A program made the translations under genes and the position numbers. The notes below the pieces were generated by a model. It had not been told where the DNA came from and made no database searches. It saw nothing but the letters and a program-made list of their open reading frames with translations. DNA of 49,802 nt from Chara braunii (Eukaryota > Streptophyta > Charophyceae > Charales > Characeae): contig BFEA01000111.1 in NCBI GenBank assembly GCA_003427395.1, positions 2,578,125 to 2,627,926 of the forward strand. Reading direction: 5' to 3'. This document shows positions 22,701 through 33,534 of the stretch, in pieces. How positions within the stretch are numbered: position 1 is the first letter of the stretch; each line of letters opens with the position of its first letter.

Positions 22701-23744
22701 TTATTTCCTTGAGTAACTTTGGAAATTTGGTGTAAATATCTTCGTTGGGGTGCTGGTTGATTGTATTTGCAAGGATTGTGGTGAATTCACTCTGGAAGGC
22801 TCGGGAGGAGAGCAAGGAATTGTTGAAACGGTAAAAACTTTTGCCTGTGTAGCCCAATGTCGTTAGTCTGAGGGCTAGCGTGATTGGTTTATGATGAAGG
22901 CCGCTATGGTATGGTGAGTTTTCTATGTTGCAATCGTGTAGGGCCCCTATCAATGAATCAAAGGTAAGGAAGAAGTCTATTCTCGAGAATGATGTTCTGC
23001 CTTGCGTGGTTGTTTGTACGCATGAGAATCTTCTGTTATTTGATCGGAATATATAGAACGGGTCTACTAGGCTTTTCCTTGTCATGAATTCTGAGAGATT
23101 TAGGTTGTTTGATTGTTGCGAGGGGTCGGTTGAGTGTGAAATTTTGTCTAGGGCGGGATTCTGTACGGAGTTTCAATCCCCCATGAAGATCGCATGTTTG
23201 TGTCTGGGGATTAGTTGTTCCAGTGTGTGAAGGAAGGGAGTTTTGTCTGAATGAGTTGTGGGACCGAAAAATTCTTATAATCATGAGTTCTTCTTCCTTG
23301 AATTTGAGGTTCAACTTGGTCAATTGGCCTAAGACGTTGTACTGCCAAGTATTCTGGATTGTTATATCGCTATGTGCCCTTGAGCGTTGGTGTAGGAGGA
23401 TGATCGTGCTTGCCGAGCCATTCGGCATGAGACCAGTAGGCCTTTTTGACGAAGAAAAGTTTTCTGATGAGAGTTGTTCTAATTCTTTGGTTATCTTCGT
23501 TGTCGGTAAGATGAGTCTCTTGCAGGCATGCTATGTCTGGGGGTTCAGGTCCGAGCCATCCTATGCTTTTGGACAGATTTTTCCATTTGATTGGGTTGTC
23601 TAGCACTGAGGCTAGGTCGTTCACGTTCCAGGAGCCAAAGGTGATTTCGGATTGCTTTCTGATTTCGGCTAGGATATCTTGTTCAGTTGTAGGTCTGAAT
23701 CTTTTGTTTCTGTGGGGTGCCCCATCCTTGGGGGAGGATTTCAT
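19716..23744 (-). pseudogene. LINE-2 ORF2: endonuclease and truncated reverse transcriptase
   Basis: The endonuclease begins ITFGSWNVNDLAS (about 23640), then CLQETHLTDN and FMGD-stop-NSVQNP. The TGA at 23173-23175 replaces the Trp/Phe of the GD(W/F)N motif. SRIDFF follows and the HKPI His motif is near 22890. After TAA at 22678-22680 a basic linker leads to LRARVRDWELNEKMSKFFF and NLKPNKAPGKD. This joins directly to GPNFRLPYESLRQGDPL, so the YRPI and DFEKAYD-type motifs that hold a catalytic Asp are deleted. FADDLTVLI and MKVNW remain (about 21960 and 21850). The far end has CNTQ...DHCFIDCPKTKQLW, a zf-RVT-like motif. The protein cannot be active. Confidence 0.8.
20722..21026. repeat. 187-bp partial tandem duplication inside LINE-2
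   Basis: About 118 bases starting CTTTTGATTAGTCTTCAATA at 20722-20839 recur at 20909-21026 with about three differences. The offset is 187. The duplicated piece encodes part of the region between RT and the zinc motif (ESIPIEWRQLLKTNQK on the - strand). Confidence 0.8.
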
Positions 23745-23788
23745 TTATTAGGTTCCTCGGTCTCTTGGATCGGGGTTGTGTTGCATAA

Positions 23789-25375
23789 TTAGGTGGTGGC
23801 TTGCGTCTTCCTTCTCTCTTCCTTCTTTGCCCTCTCACCTGTGATTTTGGCCAAAGCCTGTTCTGCGTCTTTGCCCAGCCATTCCTCTTGCAGGAACGCG
23901 GCCATGCTGAGTGCGATTATGTCTACCTCTTCCTTTGGTTCAAGGAGCTGGAATGGGATCTCGCAGATCAGTTCCCAAGACTTTCATTCCAGGTCTCCCC
24001 TCAGTTCCACTGCGTGCTCATAGATGACCATGAAGGGTCTCATATCAGCAAACTGGGTATCACCATTGTCGTTTTCCCATCTTATCTGCAAGCGCTCGTC
24101 GTGGCCTGCTCTGTAAATTGTTTGGGGACGCTCATCGGAAATTGCGGATCTGATGAAGGGTGCTGGCTGGCTGGACCCCTGCATAGTGACTATTTCTAAC
24201 GAGGGGTGAAGCGCATTTTTCCGTTCGCCCTTTTTTGCATCGAAGTGGAAAGGAAGAATCGGGATTGTTGGCGACAATGCTCGAGCATCGATGTTGGCTG
24301 CAAGGACAAGGTCCAGGGGGTTCTCGTCAGCAACCCTGTTCAGGAAGGGGGAAACTTCTCCGATTTCCTGGTTCTAATCTTCGAGGAGTCTGGTCTGTCT
24401 TTCCAGAATGGCCACTTTTCTTCTCATCTCCATCATCTGTTTTGTTTCCTCCTCTGCCAAGGCGATTGCTAGTGCTAGGATTTTGTCCTCCTCTTTGAGC
24501 CCTTCCTTTCTTTCTTTTCCACTTTCCATCTGCGATCTCCCTGCTCTGTAATCTCTCAGATATGAGTTGGGCCACTTTGAAGAGTTGGTGGCGGTGTCAA
24601 GAACTCTGGTTTCCATGCTTTCAGCCTGAGCTTCTGCATACTGGAGGGCCAGGAATTCTGACATGTTCACCTCAGGTTGCAGCACCTCATACTGATTTGG
24701 TGAGGTGGGGAAACCCTCCACATTGCTTGGAGTATTGGTTTTCTTCAGATTGCTGAGGTGTTTGGCGTGAGCCAGTCTGATGTCCATGTCCAGGTCTCTG
24801 CGGGTTTGGAGGGAGGAGATATATTCTGCCAACCACTCGAGGGTGCTGGTAGGATCCTCCTCGTTACCTGAGCCCTGTGACGCTTCGGCGGCTTTTCCCA
24901 GAGTTGAGAGGTCAACGTGTGTTTCCTCTTTCCCTTCCTCAGTTTCTGTTTGAGATAGTTCTCTTGACTTTTTGGCGTCAGGTGTGGTATCATCAAAATC
25001 AAATTCCTCATCATTGTTCCTTGCCTTCCTTTTTGCCTGTCCTGCTTCCTTCTTGTCTCTGGGTTGCTCGACATTTGAGTTCTTCCTTGCCTGCAGGTTT
25101 TCCAGATAGGCCAATTCAGCCTCCCTCCCAATGTTGTGCACGTCGCTGAGGATCTGTTGCCTGAGCATTTGTTGTTCCAGTTCCAGTGCTGATCCCAATG
25201 CTTTTTTGGCGTATCTGTGTGATGATTTGTCGCTTCTCTTTCCTCCACTTGTTTGCCATCTGCTGCCGTGGGGGGGGGAAATGTCGGGCTTGCAGGGCGG
25301 TTCGGGATCTGTCAAAGTCCAGATCCATGTTGGGGATTCCCTGAGATCTGTGTACAAGATATTCATCCTAGTCAT
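23789..25375 (-). pseudogene. LINE-2 ORF1, acidic coiled-coil-like, interrupted by UAG and UGA
   Basis: A single - strand frame runs from about 25375 to TAA at 23789-23791, broken only by TAG at 24374-24376 and TGA at 23984-23986. The first ~330 residues are rich in charged residues and Leu/Gln heptad-like stretches (ALELEQQMLRQQILSDV), with a basic KRKARNN word and an acidic stretch (EEFDFDD). After the TAG the frame carries a compact domain (IYRAGHDERLQIRWENDNG). In known LINEs ORF1 is the RNA-binding partner of the ORF2 protein. The first codons overlap the 71-bp flanking repeat, so the true start is likely downstream. Confidence 0.6.
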
Positions 25376-25427
25376 TATGGAAAAATATGGTGAAAAGGGG
25401 TAAACGCGACAGACTTCAAATTGTCAC
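25357..25427. repeat. 71-bp direct repeat, right copy (flank of LINE-2)
   Basis: Partner of 18668-18738. This copy reads AGATATTCATCC where the left copy has AGATTTTCATCC. An Ile codon (ATT) in RD-I-HPSHYG is the usual rpoB reading, so this copy is closer to the ancestral sequence at that site. Confidence 0.75.
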
Positions 25428-26149
25428 GTCTTCGAGGAATGCAGAGAAATGATACAGCGGTGCTTCTGAGGACGATGGTGAGGCACTGCCCTTGGGAAGT
25501 GTGCAAGATCCTCGCTTCTTCTGACTGCGTGCTCATTTGGGGATGCACCGCGGCGGTTTTGCATGATGGTGACGACAATGGAGGGGAGCGGAGCGGAGCG
25601 GGCAGGTGGCATGGGAGCTGTGGTGAGAGGTAGGTAGGTGGGTGTTTCTTTGACGTTTCCCTGATCCCGAGTGCTTGTGTGTCTGCAGGGGCAAGCGTGG
25701 GGGTGCGTCCTTAGCTGTGGAAGGAGGGCAAGCAGGATGGATGGGGTTGCATTGGGAATGCCGTCACATCACGTCGGGATTATGAGCAAGTAAAGAGCAA
25801 AGCCCCCCTCCCTGTCCCTCTCTCCTGGCTGCTCCAAAGTGCCAGGTGCTGCACTGTGCTGTGGTGGGGTTGTGTGGTGTGGTGTGCTGTCCTTTTATGC
25901 AGCCAAGGCGTAGTATAGTGTGTCTTACTTGCTGTGCATCCAATCCCATGTGATCCAAATCCAATCCCCCACTATGCCCTCCTCTCCCTCCCCTTCCTCG
26001 CGCCCTTTTTTGTCCCCTCTCTCCCTGCCCTCCTTATCGCCCCCACATGTTTGTCCGTGCCGCACACACGCTGATACATGTTTCGCAGCGGGCAGGTATT
26101 CCGGGGCTGACCGTTGATTCTAAAGCGGCGGCGATTTCCGGCTGTAGTA

Positions 26150-26265
26150 GGTACAGCACCGGGACTTCCCAGGAGGTCGCCCATCCCAGTACTATTCCGG
26201 CCCAACGGCGATTGGCTTCCGAGTTCAGATGGGATCGGGCGCATTAGCCGTGATATGACCGTACC
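26150..26265 (-). rRNA. 5S rRNA-like sequence (copy B, proximal)
   Basis: Full 116-nt 5S on the - strand from GGTACGGTCATA to GCTGTACC, with the GATCCCATCTGAACTCGGAAG, GCCAATCGCCGTTGGGCC and CCTCCTGGGAAGTC landmarks. It has all the internal parts of a pol III type 1 promoter region as known for the family. As in copy A, no T run follows the 3' end. It is the best preserved of the four by length, but it has private changes (GGGCGACC for GGGTGACC; ATATCACGG for ATACCACGG). Confidence 0.75.
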
Positions 26266-26778
26266 ATGCTGTCTTTCTCCACTGCGCTCCCCAAGTTCGA
26301 GGCGGCTACGGTGCGCGACTGGTAGCATCAGACACAGAGACCCACAAATGGGAGTGAGTGGTTCGGGTTGGTGTGAGTGGTGCCTCCCTGCTTACACTCT
26401 GAAGCCCTGGCTGAAAAGGCACTGAGATGGAGAAGCATGTGTGACGGTGTGGTAGAGTGGGGCTGCCGTGGGAGAAGGTGTGGGAGGGGATGGAGCTGGC
26501 CTGGGAGTTGGGCGGGGAGGTGGGTATTTCTTGAGGGCAGGGCAAAAGCTGCGGAGCTGGAAAAGGTTGGTGTGTTCCACCTGGGTCTGAGCACTGGTTT
26601 GTTTGGTGGGAATCCCCTGAGGGGAGAGGCAGTGCAAGGAAGGCCAGTGTCCTGCTTCACCCTCCTCCAGTGCTGCAAGCTTGCATGTGTTTGCCCCACA
26701 TCCATACTTGAACTGCCCCACAGATGCCCGTTCTGCCTGCCCCGTATGCAGGTTGTTTTGCAGCTATTCCGCTGGGCC

Positions 26779-26784
26779 AAAAAA
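26779..26784 (-). terminator. Possible RNA polymerase III terminator
   Basis: Six A on the + strand give T6 on the - strand about 15 bases after the 3' end of the 5S at 26800-26914. Short T runs terminate pol III. The counterpart in copy A is only T4. Confidence 0.45.
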
Positions 26785-26799
26785 GGTGAACCGCTTGTA

Positions 26800-26914
26800 G
26801 GTACAGCACTGGGGCTTCCCAGGAGGTCACCATCCCAGCACTATTCCGGCCCAACGGCGCTTGGCTTCCGAGTTCGGATGGGATCGGGCGCATTAGCCAT
26901 GGTATGACCGTACC
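26800..26914 (-). rRNA. 5S rRNA-like sequence (copy B, distal)
   Basis: A 115-nt 5S on the - strand with all landmark motifs. It is one base short in GTGACC(.)TCC on the - strand side (GTCACCATCCC instead of GTCACCCATCCC on the + strand). Several transitions are present (GCACT, GGGGC, GCGC). Of the four it is the only one followed by T6. The flanks differ from those of the proximal 5S, so this is not a simple tandem array of one spacer. Confidence 0.7.
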
Positions 26915-29206
26915 ATGCTTTTTTGGGGCGCAGCTTCCCTCACATTTAGCTTGCATAATTAACATATCCACGGCCAAGAGTATCAAACATTAGCTTCCCT
27001 CACACTTAGCTTGCACAATTAGCATAACCACAGCCAAGAGTATCAAACATTTCTGACAGAGTGCATTGTGCGGAGCTTGATATAACAAGCACTGGCTCCC
27101 AGTGCAACCTCATGAAAAGCTATGAAACACAGACCCAAAGGCATTGAAACACAAGTGGTTGCTACCAAGGCAGCCCCTCATGCGTGCTACTAAAACCAAC
27201 TACCGAGCAGGGGTACATAATGTCTTCTTTTTGTTTTTTTTTATTGACCATAGTCATAGTTCACGCCACGGCGCTAAACTCGTGAAAACGGGTCATCAAA
27301 CACACAGGTGGTGATTTAAATTCATGGTTACCCGTCCTTCCTGGGTTTTGCATGATCGAGTCTCTTTTAGTTTGAAATCAACCTTACTTGGTGAACACGG
27401 TAAACACGTCAGACTTAAAATCTGTTCCTACGCGTTATCGGGCCAAAGCCTAATGACCGTTCAACCATTAGTAGTGAAAGACATTTTCACGCTGCAGAAC
27501 CCGAATTCGGGTGTCAGGCGCAAAAGCCCCTAGTCAAAGAGGCCGAGTCCGCCGGATTCAGAAAGGTTAAGTCGGATACCCCAGAGGTCAAGCCCAACCA
27601 GGACCCAGTCAAAACTCACATCCCAGAGGCAAAAGTCACGTCCCACAGTCAAAGGTCACATCCCACAGGCGGCAAGGGTCACGACCCACAGCCAAAGACT
27701 CAATTATGCAATCCGACTTGTCTTCTCCGATACTCACCATGCATGCAAACAGATGACGATCAAGCTGGCGGCTTGCACCCACACAAAGCTCAGAGATAAC
27801 GAAGCCAAGCACACGGTTCAGATTCAAACTTGTCTCGATCGGTTATGGCCGATCACTGTACTCTCAGCAACTTGTTTGCACACACACCCTGGATCTCCCA
27901 GTATGCCCCGCACACACACACACTTCATACGTACACACACACACACTAACATGCTAACTGGCAGCTATGGCTGCTGTCTAGTTCCTCTTACTAACACCAA
28001 GCGGCTATGGCCACGTCTTTCTCCTCCTAGCCCACTTCCTCCTCGGGCACCTGCAGACCTTTGTACACAAGGTGCTCCGACAGCGCTTCCGGAGGGCTCA
28101 CAGGCAGAATGAATGAATGACTGAACACTGCCTCTTTATTTATACTTTGGATTGTCGCTGGTCTGCCCGTTTCCACCAGCCTGGGGCACACACAGTCGCG
28201 CATGGTAGTTGCTGACTAGACAAAGTGTGACTGGGACTGGGTACCGCTGCCTAGGCTAGGTAGGCCTAGGACTACCCTTTGCTGACTGTGCTAGGACTGC
28301 CCTTCGCTGACTGTGCTAGGACTGCGATTCGCTGACTCGGACGCGGACTTACCTCTAAGACCTATGAAGAGCCACTTCCGGAAGTTGTGGAAGTCTGTAG
28401 ACTTTACCCTTCGAGACTGTATTAGTTATGACCTCTACCACTGATAAGACTCCAACCACACTGACCTACGGTTCAACACCCGACGGCCACCCTACGTACA
28501 ACATCTAAACATACGACTTTCAGACAGCAGGTCGTGGGTTTAAACACACACGGGCTCACGGGTACTGTACACGGGTGAAGGGAAGGTCTAGGGATCGAGC
28601 CCTGGGTACTGCGTCTGCTACCGTAAATGTGAAAACCGTTTCAGCGTTATCGGGCCAAAGCCTTATAACCCCTCAACCATTAGTAGTGAAAGGCATTTTC
28701 ACGATGCAGACCCCGCATTCGGGTTTCAAAGGCAAAAGTCCCCTAGTCAAACGGGCCGAGCCGGCCGTATTCAGAAAGGTCAAGTCGGGTACCCCAGAGG
28801 TCAAGCCCAACCGGTACCCAGTCAAAAGTCACACCCCGGAGGCAAAAGTCACGTCCCACAGTCAGAGGTCACATCCCTTAGGCGGCAAGGGTCACGACCC
28901 ACAGTCAAAGATCATCCCACAGGCGGCAAGGGTCACGACCCACAGTTAAAGGTCACGTCCCACAGACCAAAACGCAGCAGCACACCAAGGAAAACTCAAG
29001 GAGGTACCGGGCCTCGACATTCCAGAAGCAAACAGGCCGCGGGCAGCCGGTACCGGGTCCAAGTGAAGCCAAGAGAAGCAGAGGCTGGGACGAGTCAAGG
29101 CCCAGTCCAAGTCAATATAGGGACTGGCCAGCCTCATTTTGGACACATGGCTCATTCGCATGAAGTGTGGAAGTGCTGCTGAGCGCTGCGAGTTGGCATG
29201 TGCTAG

Positions 29207-30247
29207 TGAAAGGCCTTCCACGATTCAGACCCCAATTTCGGGTGTCAGGGTCAGAAGCCCTGCCCAAGAAAGGCCGAGTTAGTCAATTTCAGAAAAGTCA
29301 CAGTCGGGTACCTTAGCGGTCAAGTCCAACAGGCACCCAGCAAACAGTCACATCTGAGGGGCAAAAATCACGTTTCATAATGAAAAGTCATATTGAAGAG
29401 TCACATGCCACGAGTAAAGGGGCAGTTACACAGGCAAGAGTCGTGTCCCAGAGGCAGGAGTCACAGTCCACAGTCAAAACCATATGCCAAAATCAAAAAG
29501 TCATGACTCAAAGGCCCAAACAGCAGCAGACCAATGGAAATTCGGGAAGGTTCCAGGCCTTGACATTCGAAAGCAGACAGGCCGTGGGGATGTGGTACCG
29601 GAACCCAGTCAGGCCCCAAGAAGCAGAGGCTGGCACGAGTTGAAGTGCAATCCAAGACTACAAAAGGACTGGCCAGCCTCCTCATTGGGCAGAGAGCTCA
29701 TTCACATGAAGTGTGGAAGTGCTGGTGCACTTGTGCTCTATTGTGAGGGCAGAGCACTGAAGCCAGAGTACTGCGCTAGCAGAGAGAGAGAGGGAGAGAG
29801 AGGAAGAGACAGCGCTGGCAGGGAGAAGGCAGCCATAGCTGCGCCAGTGCAGGGTGTTGTGCTAGCAGTTAGTAGTAGTCTTCAGAGGGGTTAATAGAGT
29901 TGACAGTGGGTGTATTCAGAGTTGGTCCTTGAGTAGTAGAGAGAGTGTGAGTGCATGAAGATAGGGAGATACAGGGAGGTAGAAGACAGAGAGAAGACCA
30001 AGAGAGGAAGAAGAGAGAAGAGCTTCAGGGAAGTTACCTGAGTGGAGATTCTGGATACTTGGGGTTGCGCTGTTGAGCGCCTGTGACCGAAACTCTTAAT
30101 TGTTTATATGATAATTTGTTGGAATTCTGAAGCTGCGCTACATGGTCTTCATCTCTCTGGTCTCCGATGTGAATCTCGTGTGATCTCATACATGCATGTG
30201 GTGTGATTGTGTGGGCTCACTGGTGTTGAGCTAAGAGGCTCGTTGCA
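29207..30247 (+). repeat. LTR-like repeat (TG...CA) preceding a PBS-like motif
   Basis: Starts TGAAAGGCCTTCCACG, where two more members of the family (AGTGAAAGGCATTTTCACG at about 28685 and 17410) also begin, and ends GGCTCGTTGCA. It has TG/CA termini, a length of about 1.04 kb and an adjacent PBS-like sequence, as expected of a 5' LTR on the + strand. A GA-rich stretch (29780-29815) matches the GA run in the truncated relative at 18157-18488. No matching 3' LTR or gag-pol frame is seen downstream. Confidence 0.5.
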
Positions 30248-30250
30248 AAC

Positions 30251-30262
30251 TGGTGTCAGAGC
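30251..30262 (+). other. Primer-binding-site-like motif
   Basis: TGGTGTCAGAGC lies three bases after the TTGCA end of the preceding repeat. It differs at one position from the plant initiator-Met PBS TGGTATCAGAGC. Position and sequence suit an LTR retrotransposon leader. Confidence 0.5.
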
Positions 30263-30660
30263 AGATAGCTTGCTGCATCCACTGGACATCGCTGGCAATG
30301 ATTAAGGCCGGTGAGAAGGGTAGATAAGAGAGTGTTGAGTGGGGAGAACATTGACAAAAGGGGGGGAAGGTAGGCTGAAGAAGAAGTGGCTTGATGAGTT
30401 GTGATTACGTACCTGCTGCTGCGTTGGAGTGTTGGAGCGGCCATGGAGCTTCATCAACGGAACGCTCATGGAAGTGGAGTGCATCCCCCCATAAAACCTG
30501 TATTGCTTGCTGACTTGTCTTGGTGTTTGGTACCTCCCTCACCCTGGTGTCGCTGCTGCTGGGCTGGTCTAAGTTGTTACATACTTGATTGGCTTTGAGT
30601 CTAGCAACCAGTTCGCTCATTGAAAAAAAAAGAAAGTATATACATATATAGATTTGGGAG
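30263..30660. other. Leader-like sequence; no gene seen
   Basis: Follows the PBS-like motif. It holds no convincing frame and ends in an A-rich stretch (30622-30636) and a TATA-rich word just before the LINE-3 fragment. Confidence 0.4.
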
Positions 30661-31297
30661 GTGTTCCAAGACAGCTATCTTTCACTTTCACAATCAGTCG
30701 CGCAAATATCCCAAAAACTCGCAAGTGACGGCAGACAAAGGAAGCAATACATGGAAATGGCTGTGAAAATCGCTGAAGCCAACCTTATAAGCGACCCCTA
30801 TTCGCCCCTGTACACAGCCACTCTAGAATATGCAAGAGAAGGACCTGTCAGTATGGAGAATGTGGGAACTCAAGGGACTTCAGGTAAGGGCAAGAATGAC
30901 CAACTACGAGTTAAATGCATCAATGAGCAAACATGTTTTTGCAAAAATAAAAGCTAACAACAGATTCAACACGAAAGAATGTTTAAAAGAATTATCAGAT
31001 GAACGAACCACTAAAACAGACAGCGAAGGTATGCTACAAATAGCTAAAAGCTTTTACCAGGAACTCGATCAAAAAAAAAAACAATCTCCTCCTCCCACAG
31101 CGGTTAGAGAAGCCAGGACCAAAATGCTCCAATGCCTCGATAAAACAATCACAACAGAAGAGGCGACAGAGCTAGACAAACAGATTACCATAGACGAACT
31201 AAGAACAACGCTTCAAAGTATGAATAATGACAAGTCCGCGGGTATAGACGGGTTCACCAAAGAATTATGGGATTTTTTTTAGCCAATAATGGGAAAG
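30661..31297 (+). pseudogene. LINE-3 fragment (linker and start of RT), left part
   Basis: Two overlapping frames (30661-30957 and 30830-31282) join by a frame change near 30870. They give the usual LINE linker (LQVRARMTNYELNASMSKHV) and the entry to the RT domain (ITIDELRTTLQSMNNDKSAGIDGFTKELWDFF). A TAG at 31280-31282 sits where LINEs have Trp (FFW.P). The frame continues as PIMGK up to the Gypsy-1 insertion point. The relation to the LINE-2 sequence (LQLRARVRDWELNEKMSKFF) is clear but distant. Confidence 0.8.
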
Positions 31298-31602
31298 TGC
31301 AAGGAAAATAAGTAACAGTGAGATGTTCGTAGCACTGAAAACCAATGTTCATGGAGAGCATACTCTCTCCTCCCAACACAAGAGTCCAGTTCCTTCACAC
31401 TCACACTTGGTGCTCAGCGCCCAGCCTACTCCTACACAGCTACTACAGACTACAAAAAGACAATGCAACTGTTGACATCAGCGGCAGCCCGAAGTACTTG
31501 AAGATGTTGCCCATGCAGACCATCACCAATACAAGGTAAGTGCCCTCACATCATCATCATCATCATCCTTCACCTATCCCCTGACTACACCCACACCTGT
31601 CC

Positions 31603-32134
31603 TGTTGCATACTCGTGAATACTTCAACAAGTATGGGCAGAACCAAGAGATCAACCAATATAGGATGAGCATGTATGCAGGGGAAGTCTGACAAATGGAC
31701 TGACTCACATAGACTGACTCATGCAGATATCACTCAACACACAAACAATCGTGAGATGGTGGGGTCTGAGCCAATCATAGACGATGCTCAGGCCCCGTAC
31801 AATCATACACAGATGAAAGGTGGGAGGAGAGACGAAGGAGGTGGGAGATGTAGGCAGCGCCAGATGTCACTGAGATAGAATCCAGTAGGTCACCGATATG
31901 GTAGTCCAAAATGTCATCGAACAAGACCAAAATGTCGTGGACAATAAGTCACCAATGTCGGAGATACAATCTGTGATGCCGCCGAGTATCAACCCCAACA
32001 ATCTCCAAGTCTCGAATCCGTTAAGTACCACAGCCTCTTACCACCGAAGTCCAACACTGATCTCTGTCCAACTAGTATCAAGTCTCCAGTCTGAAGAAGA
32101 AGAAGAAGTCTGAAGAAGAAGAAGAAGTCTGAAG

Positions 32135-32165
<31 letters not shown>

Positions 32166-32807
32166 CTGAAGAAGAAGAAGAAGAAGAAGAGAACAGAGGA
32201 GGAGGGAGAGATGAGGAGGTAGGGAGGAGGTAAGTCCTCACTTCCCTGTCCTGGTCCTAGCCTTACCTGCAGGTGCAACTAGGAGTCCTCTGAAGCCTCC
32301 GGCTATGGCGCCACAGGTAGGTATCAGGTAGGTTCCTCGCTCCTCTCGATCCCAGACTGCAGCCTAGTGCTAATCCTGCGCTGCTGCTGTAGCGCTGCGC
32401 GTGAACCCAGAATAGCGCAGCGCTCCTCCGTACTGCTGCTCAACCGAAACGAACTGGCACTACTGCAGCGTCCAGTTGCTCGATGCCTCCAAGTGAGGCC
32501 GGCCGGTCTCTAAGTACCGGTAGGGCAAAGGCCGGCCTCAATGCTGCGAGGCCTGGCCGTGACCTGAACCGTCAAGATCGGCGGTTCAGATCAGACCGGC
32601 GGGCGGCAGCCTCAAGAGCGCCGCCAGGCCCAAATGGTAATGTCGTTTGGGCCTGCCCGTCAGGTCTGGTCCAAAAATGTGGCCTAAGGGCCAACCGGTG
32701 GGCCTGAATGGCGCTACCGGTCTAAAGGTCCGGCCTTGGGCCTGGACCGGCCTCCGAAACCCCTATCCGTCGGGCCTAACTGGGCCCGTGTGACATAGTA
32801 TGTAACA
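31603..32807. mobile_element. Solo-LTR-like insertion with 5-bp target duplication
   Basis: The insertion starts TGTTGCATAC and ends GTATGTAACA. It is flanked by TGTCC on both sides (31598-31602 and 32808-32812), while the 5' LTR of Gypsy-1 has a single TGTCC at that site. TG...CA ends, a 5-bp duplication and a length of 1205 bp fit a solo LTR, and the TGTT...AACA type is common in Ty1/copia. The inverted ends also allow a small DNA transposon. A GAAGAAGAAGTCT-type repeat lies at about 32095-32190. No coding frame was recognised. Confidence 0.8.
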
Positions 32808-33216
32808 TGTCCTCTCTTTCCCCCGAAGACCACCCCTGCGCCTCACTGTAGTCCAAGCCCACCAGCTATGGTGGCTGGGCTATAGCGCTGCCCTCAGCAG
32901 CGCCCTTCTTCCCTGCACGACCGCACGTGCTGCACCTCGCCTCTCGGCGCCAGCCAGCAGCCGCGAGCCTTTGCTCCAGCAGCGCTGCCGCCAGCATGCG
33001 AGTGCCTGAATGAGGCAGCCAGGGCAGAGCTCTTTCCTTTATGGAAAGAGTTGGCCTGCTCGCGCAGCCTGGCTGCACTGGCCTGGGCCCAGAAGCTTCC
33101 GGAAGGCCCAAGGAGGCTGCCTGTGTACAACAGCTACTGGGCTGATGGGCCTCGTTCGGTTGGGCGCCAAACTGTCTCTGTACGAGGCTGCGAATCACGC
33201 CCAGGGCCTGCATTCT

Positions 33217-33256
33217 NNNNNNNNNNNNNNNNNNNNNNNNNNNNNNNNNNNNNNNN
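33217..33256. other. Assembly gap (40 N), probably false
   Basis: TGCATTCT precedes the Ns and TGCATTCT follows them, while the 5' LTR reads a single GCCTGCATTCTTTGG with no gap. The two contig ends appear to overlap by eight bases, so no sequence is likely to be missing. Confidence 0.8.
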
Positions 33257-33494
33257 TGCATTCTTTGGAAAAGCCCGGAGGGCCGTGGAAATGTCTTTGT
33301 TGCTCGGCCTGTGTTTCTCTCAACCAACTGGCGCGTCGCAACTGCCTGGACCCCAAATATGAAATTGACAGTCGAGGGCCTTTTGCAAAAAGCCAGGCCC
33401 GCCTTCACTTAGGGCGGGCACCTCCGCCTTCACTTAGGGCGGGTAATGCTGCAAGCAGGGCCCCATAGGCCTACCGAGGACCCTCATCCTCGCA

Positions 33495-33508
33495 TTCCCT
33501 CCTCCTTT
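33495..33508 (-). other. Gypsy-1 polypurine tract
   Basis: The - strand reads AAAGGAGGAGGGAA directly before the LTR start TGCGAGG. This is the expected plus-strand primer site of LTR retrotransposons. Confidence 0.75.
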
Positions 33509-33534
33509 ACTTCGTGAGTCCTTTGAAGAGTGTC

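Larger units (their letters stand above)
18739..25356 (-). mobile_element. LINE-2: second non-LTR retrotransposon, internally deleted
   Basis: A - strand LINE lies between the two copies of the 71-bp repeat. In the direction of transcription it has ORF1 (25375-23789), an APE endonuclease (about 23640-22860), a linker, an RT with its first half missing (about 22200-21850), and a zf-RVT-like Cys/His region (about 20140-20070). Stops and frameshifts are present throughout. The supposed 3' end at 18739 has AT-rich sequence (18770-18800) but no clean poly-A, so that limit is less certain than for LINE-1. The family differs from LINE-1: ORF1 is acidic and coiled-coil-like instead of Gln-rich. Confidence 0.75.
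25473..29206. repeat. Duplicated unit copy B (intact, without LINE-1)
   Basis: Continuous counterpart of 6515-8145 plus 15677-18156. The junction at 27080/27081 is the empty site of LINE-1. Compared with copy A it has fewer minisatellite units and lacks a ~50-base stretch (counterpart of about 16470-16610). Its right end runs directly into another, more diverged member of the same subrepeat family (29207 onward). Confidence 0.8.
31298..33494 (-). repeat. Gypsy-1 3' LTR, split by an insertion
   Basis: Compared with the 5' LTR (40325-41356) it lacks about 90 bases near 31326, has a 1.2-kb insertion (31603-32807), and has an N gap at 33217-33256. Elsewhere the two LTRs are nearly identical. Both contain a CCCGCC...GGGCGGG hairpin (33398-33418 here). 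Confidence 0.9.

Noticed and set aside
32038-32278. Ser/Phe- and Leu-rich frames on the - strand
   Set aside because: They derive from GAA/TTC repeats within the solo-LTR-like insertion.
33010-33468. 152-codon frame across the N gap
   Set aside because: It lies in the Gypsy-1 LTR. The 5' LTR shows the same sequence as noncoding U3/R, and the gap breaks the frame artificially.
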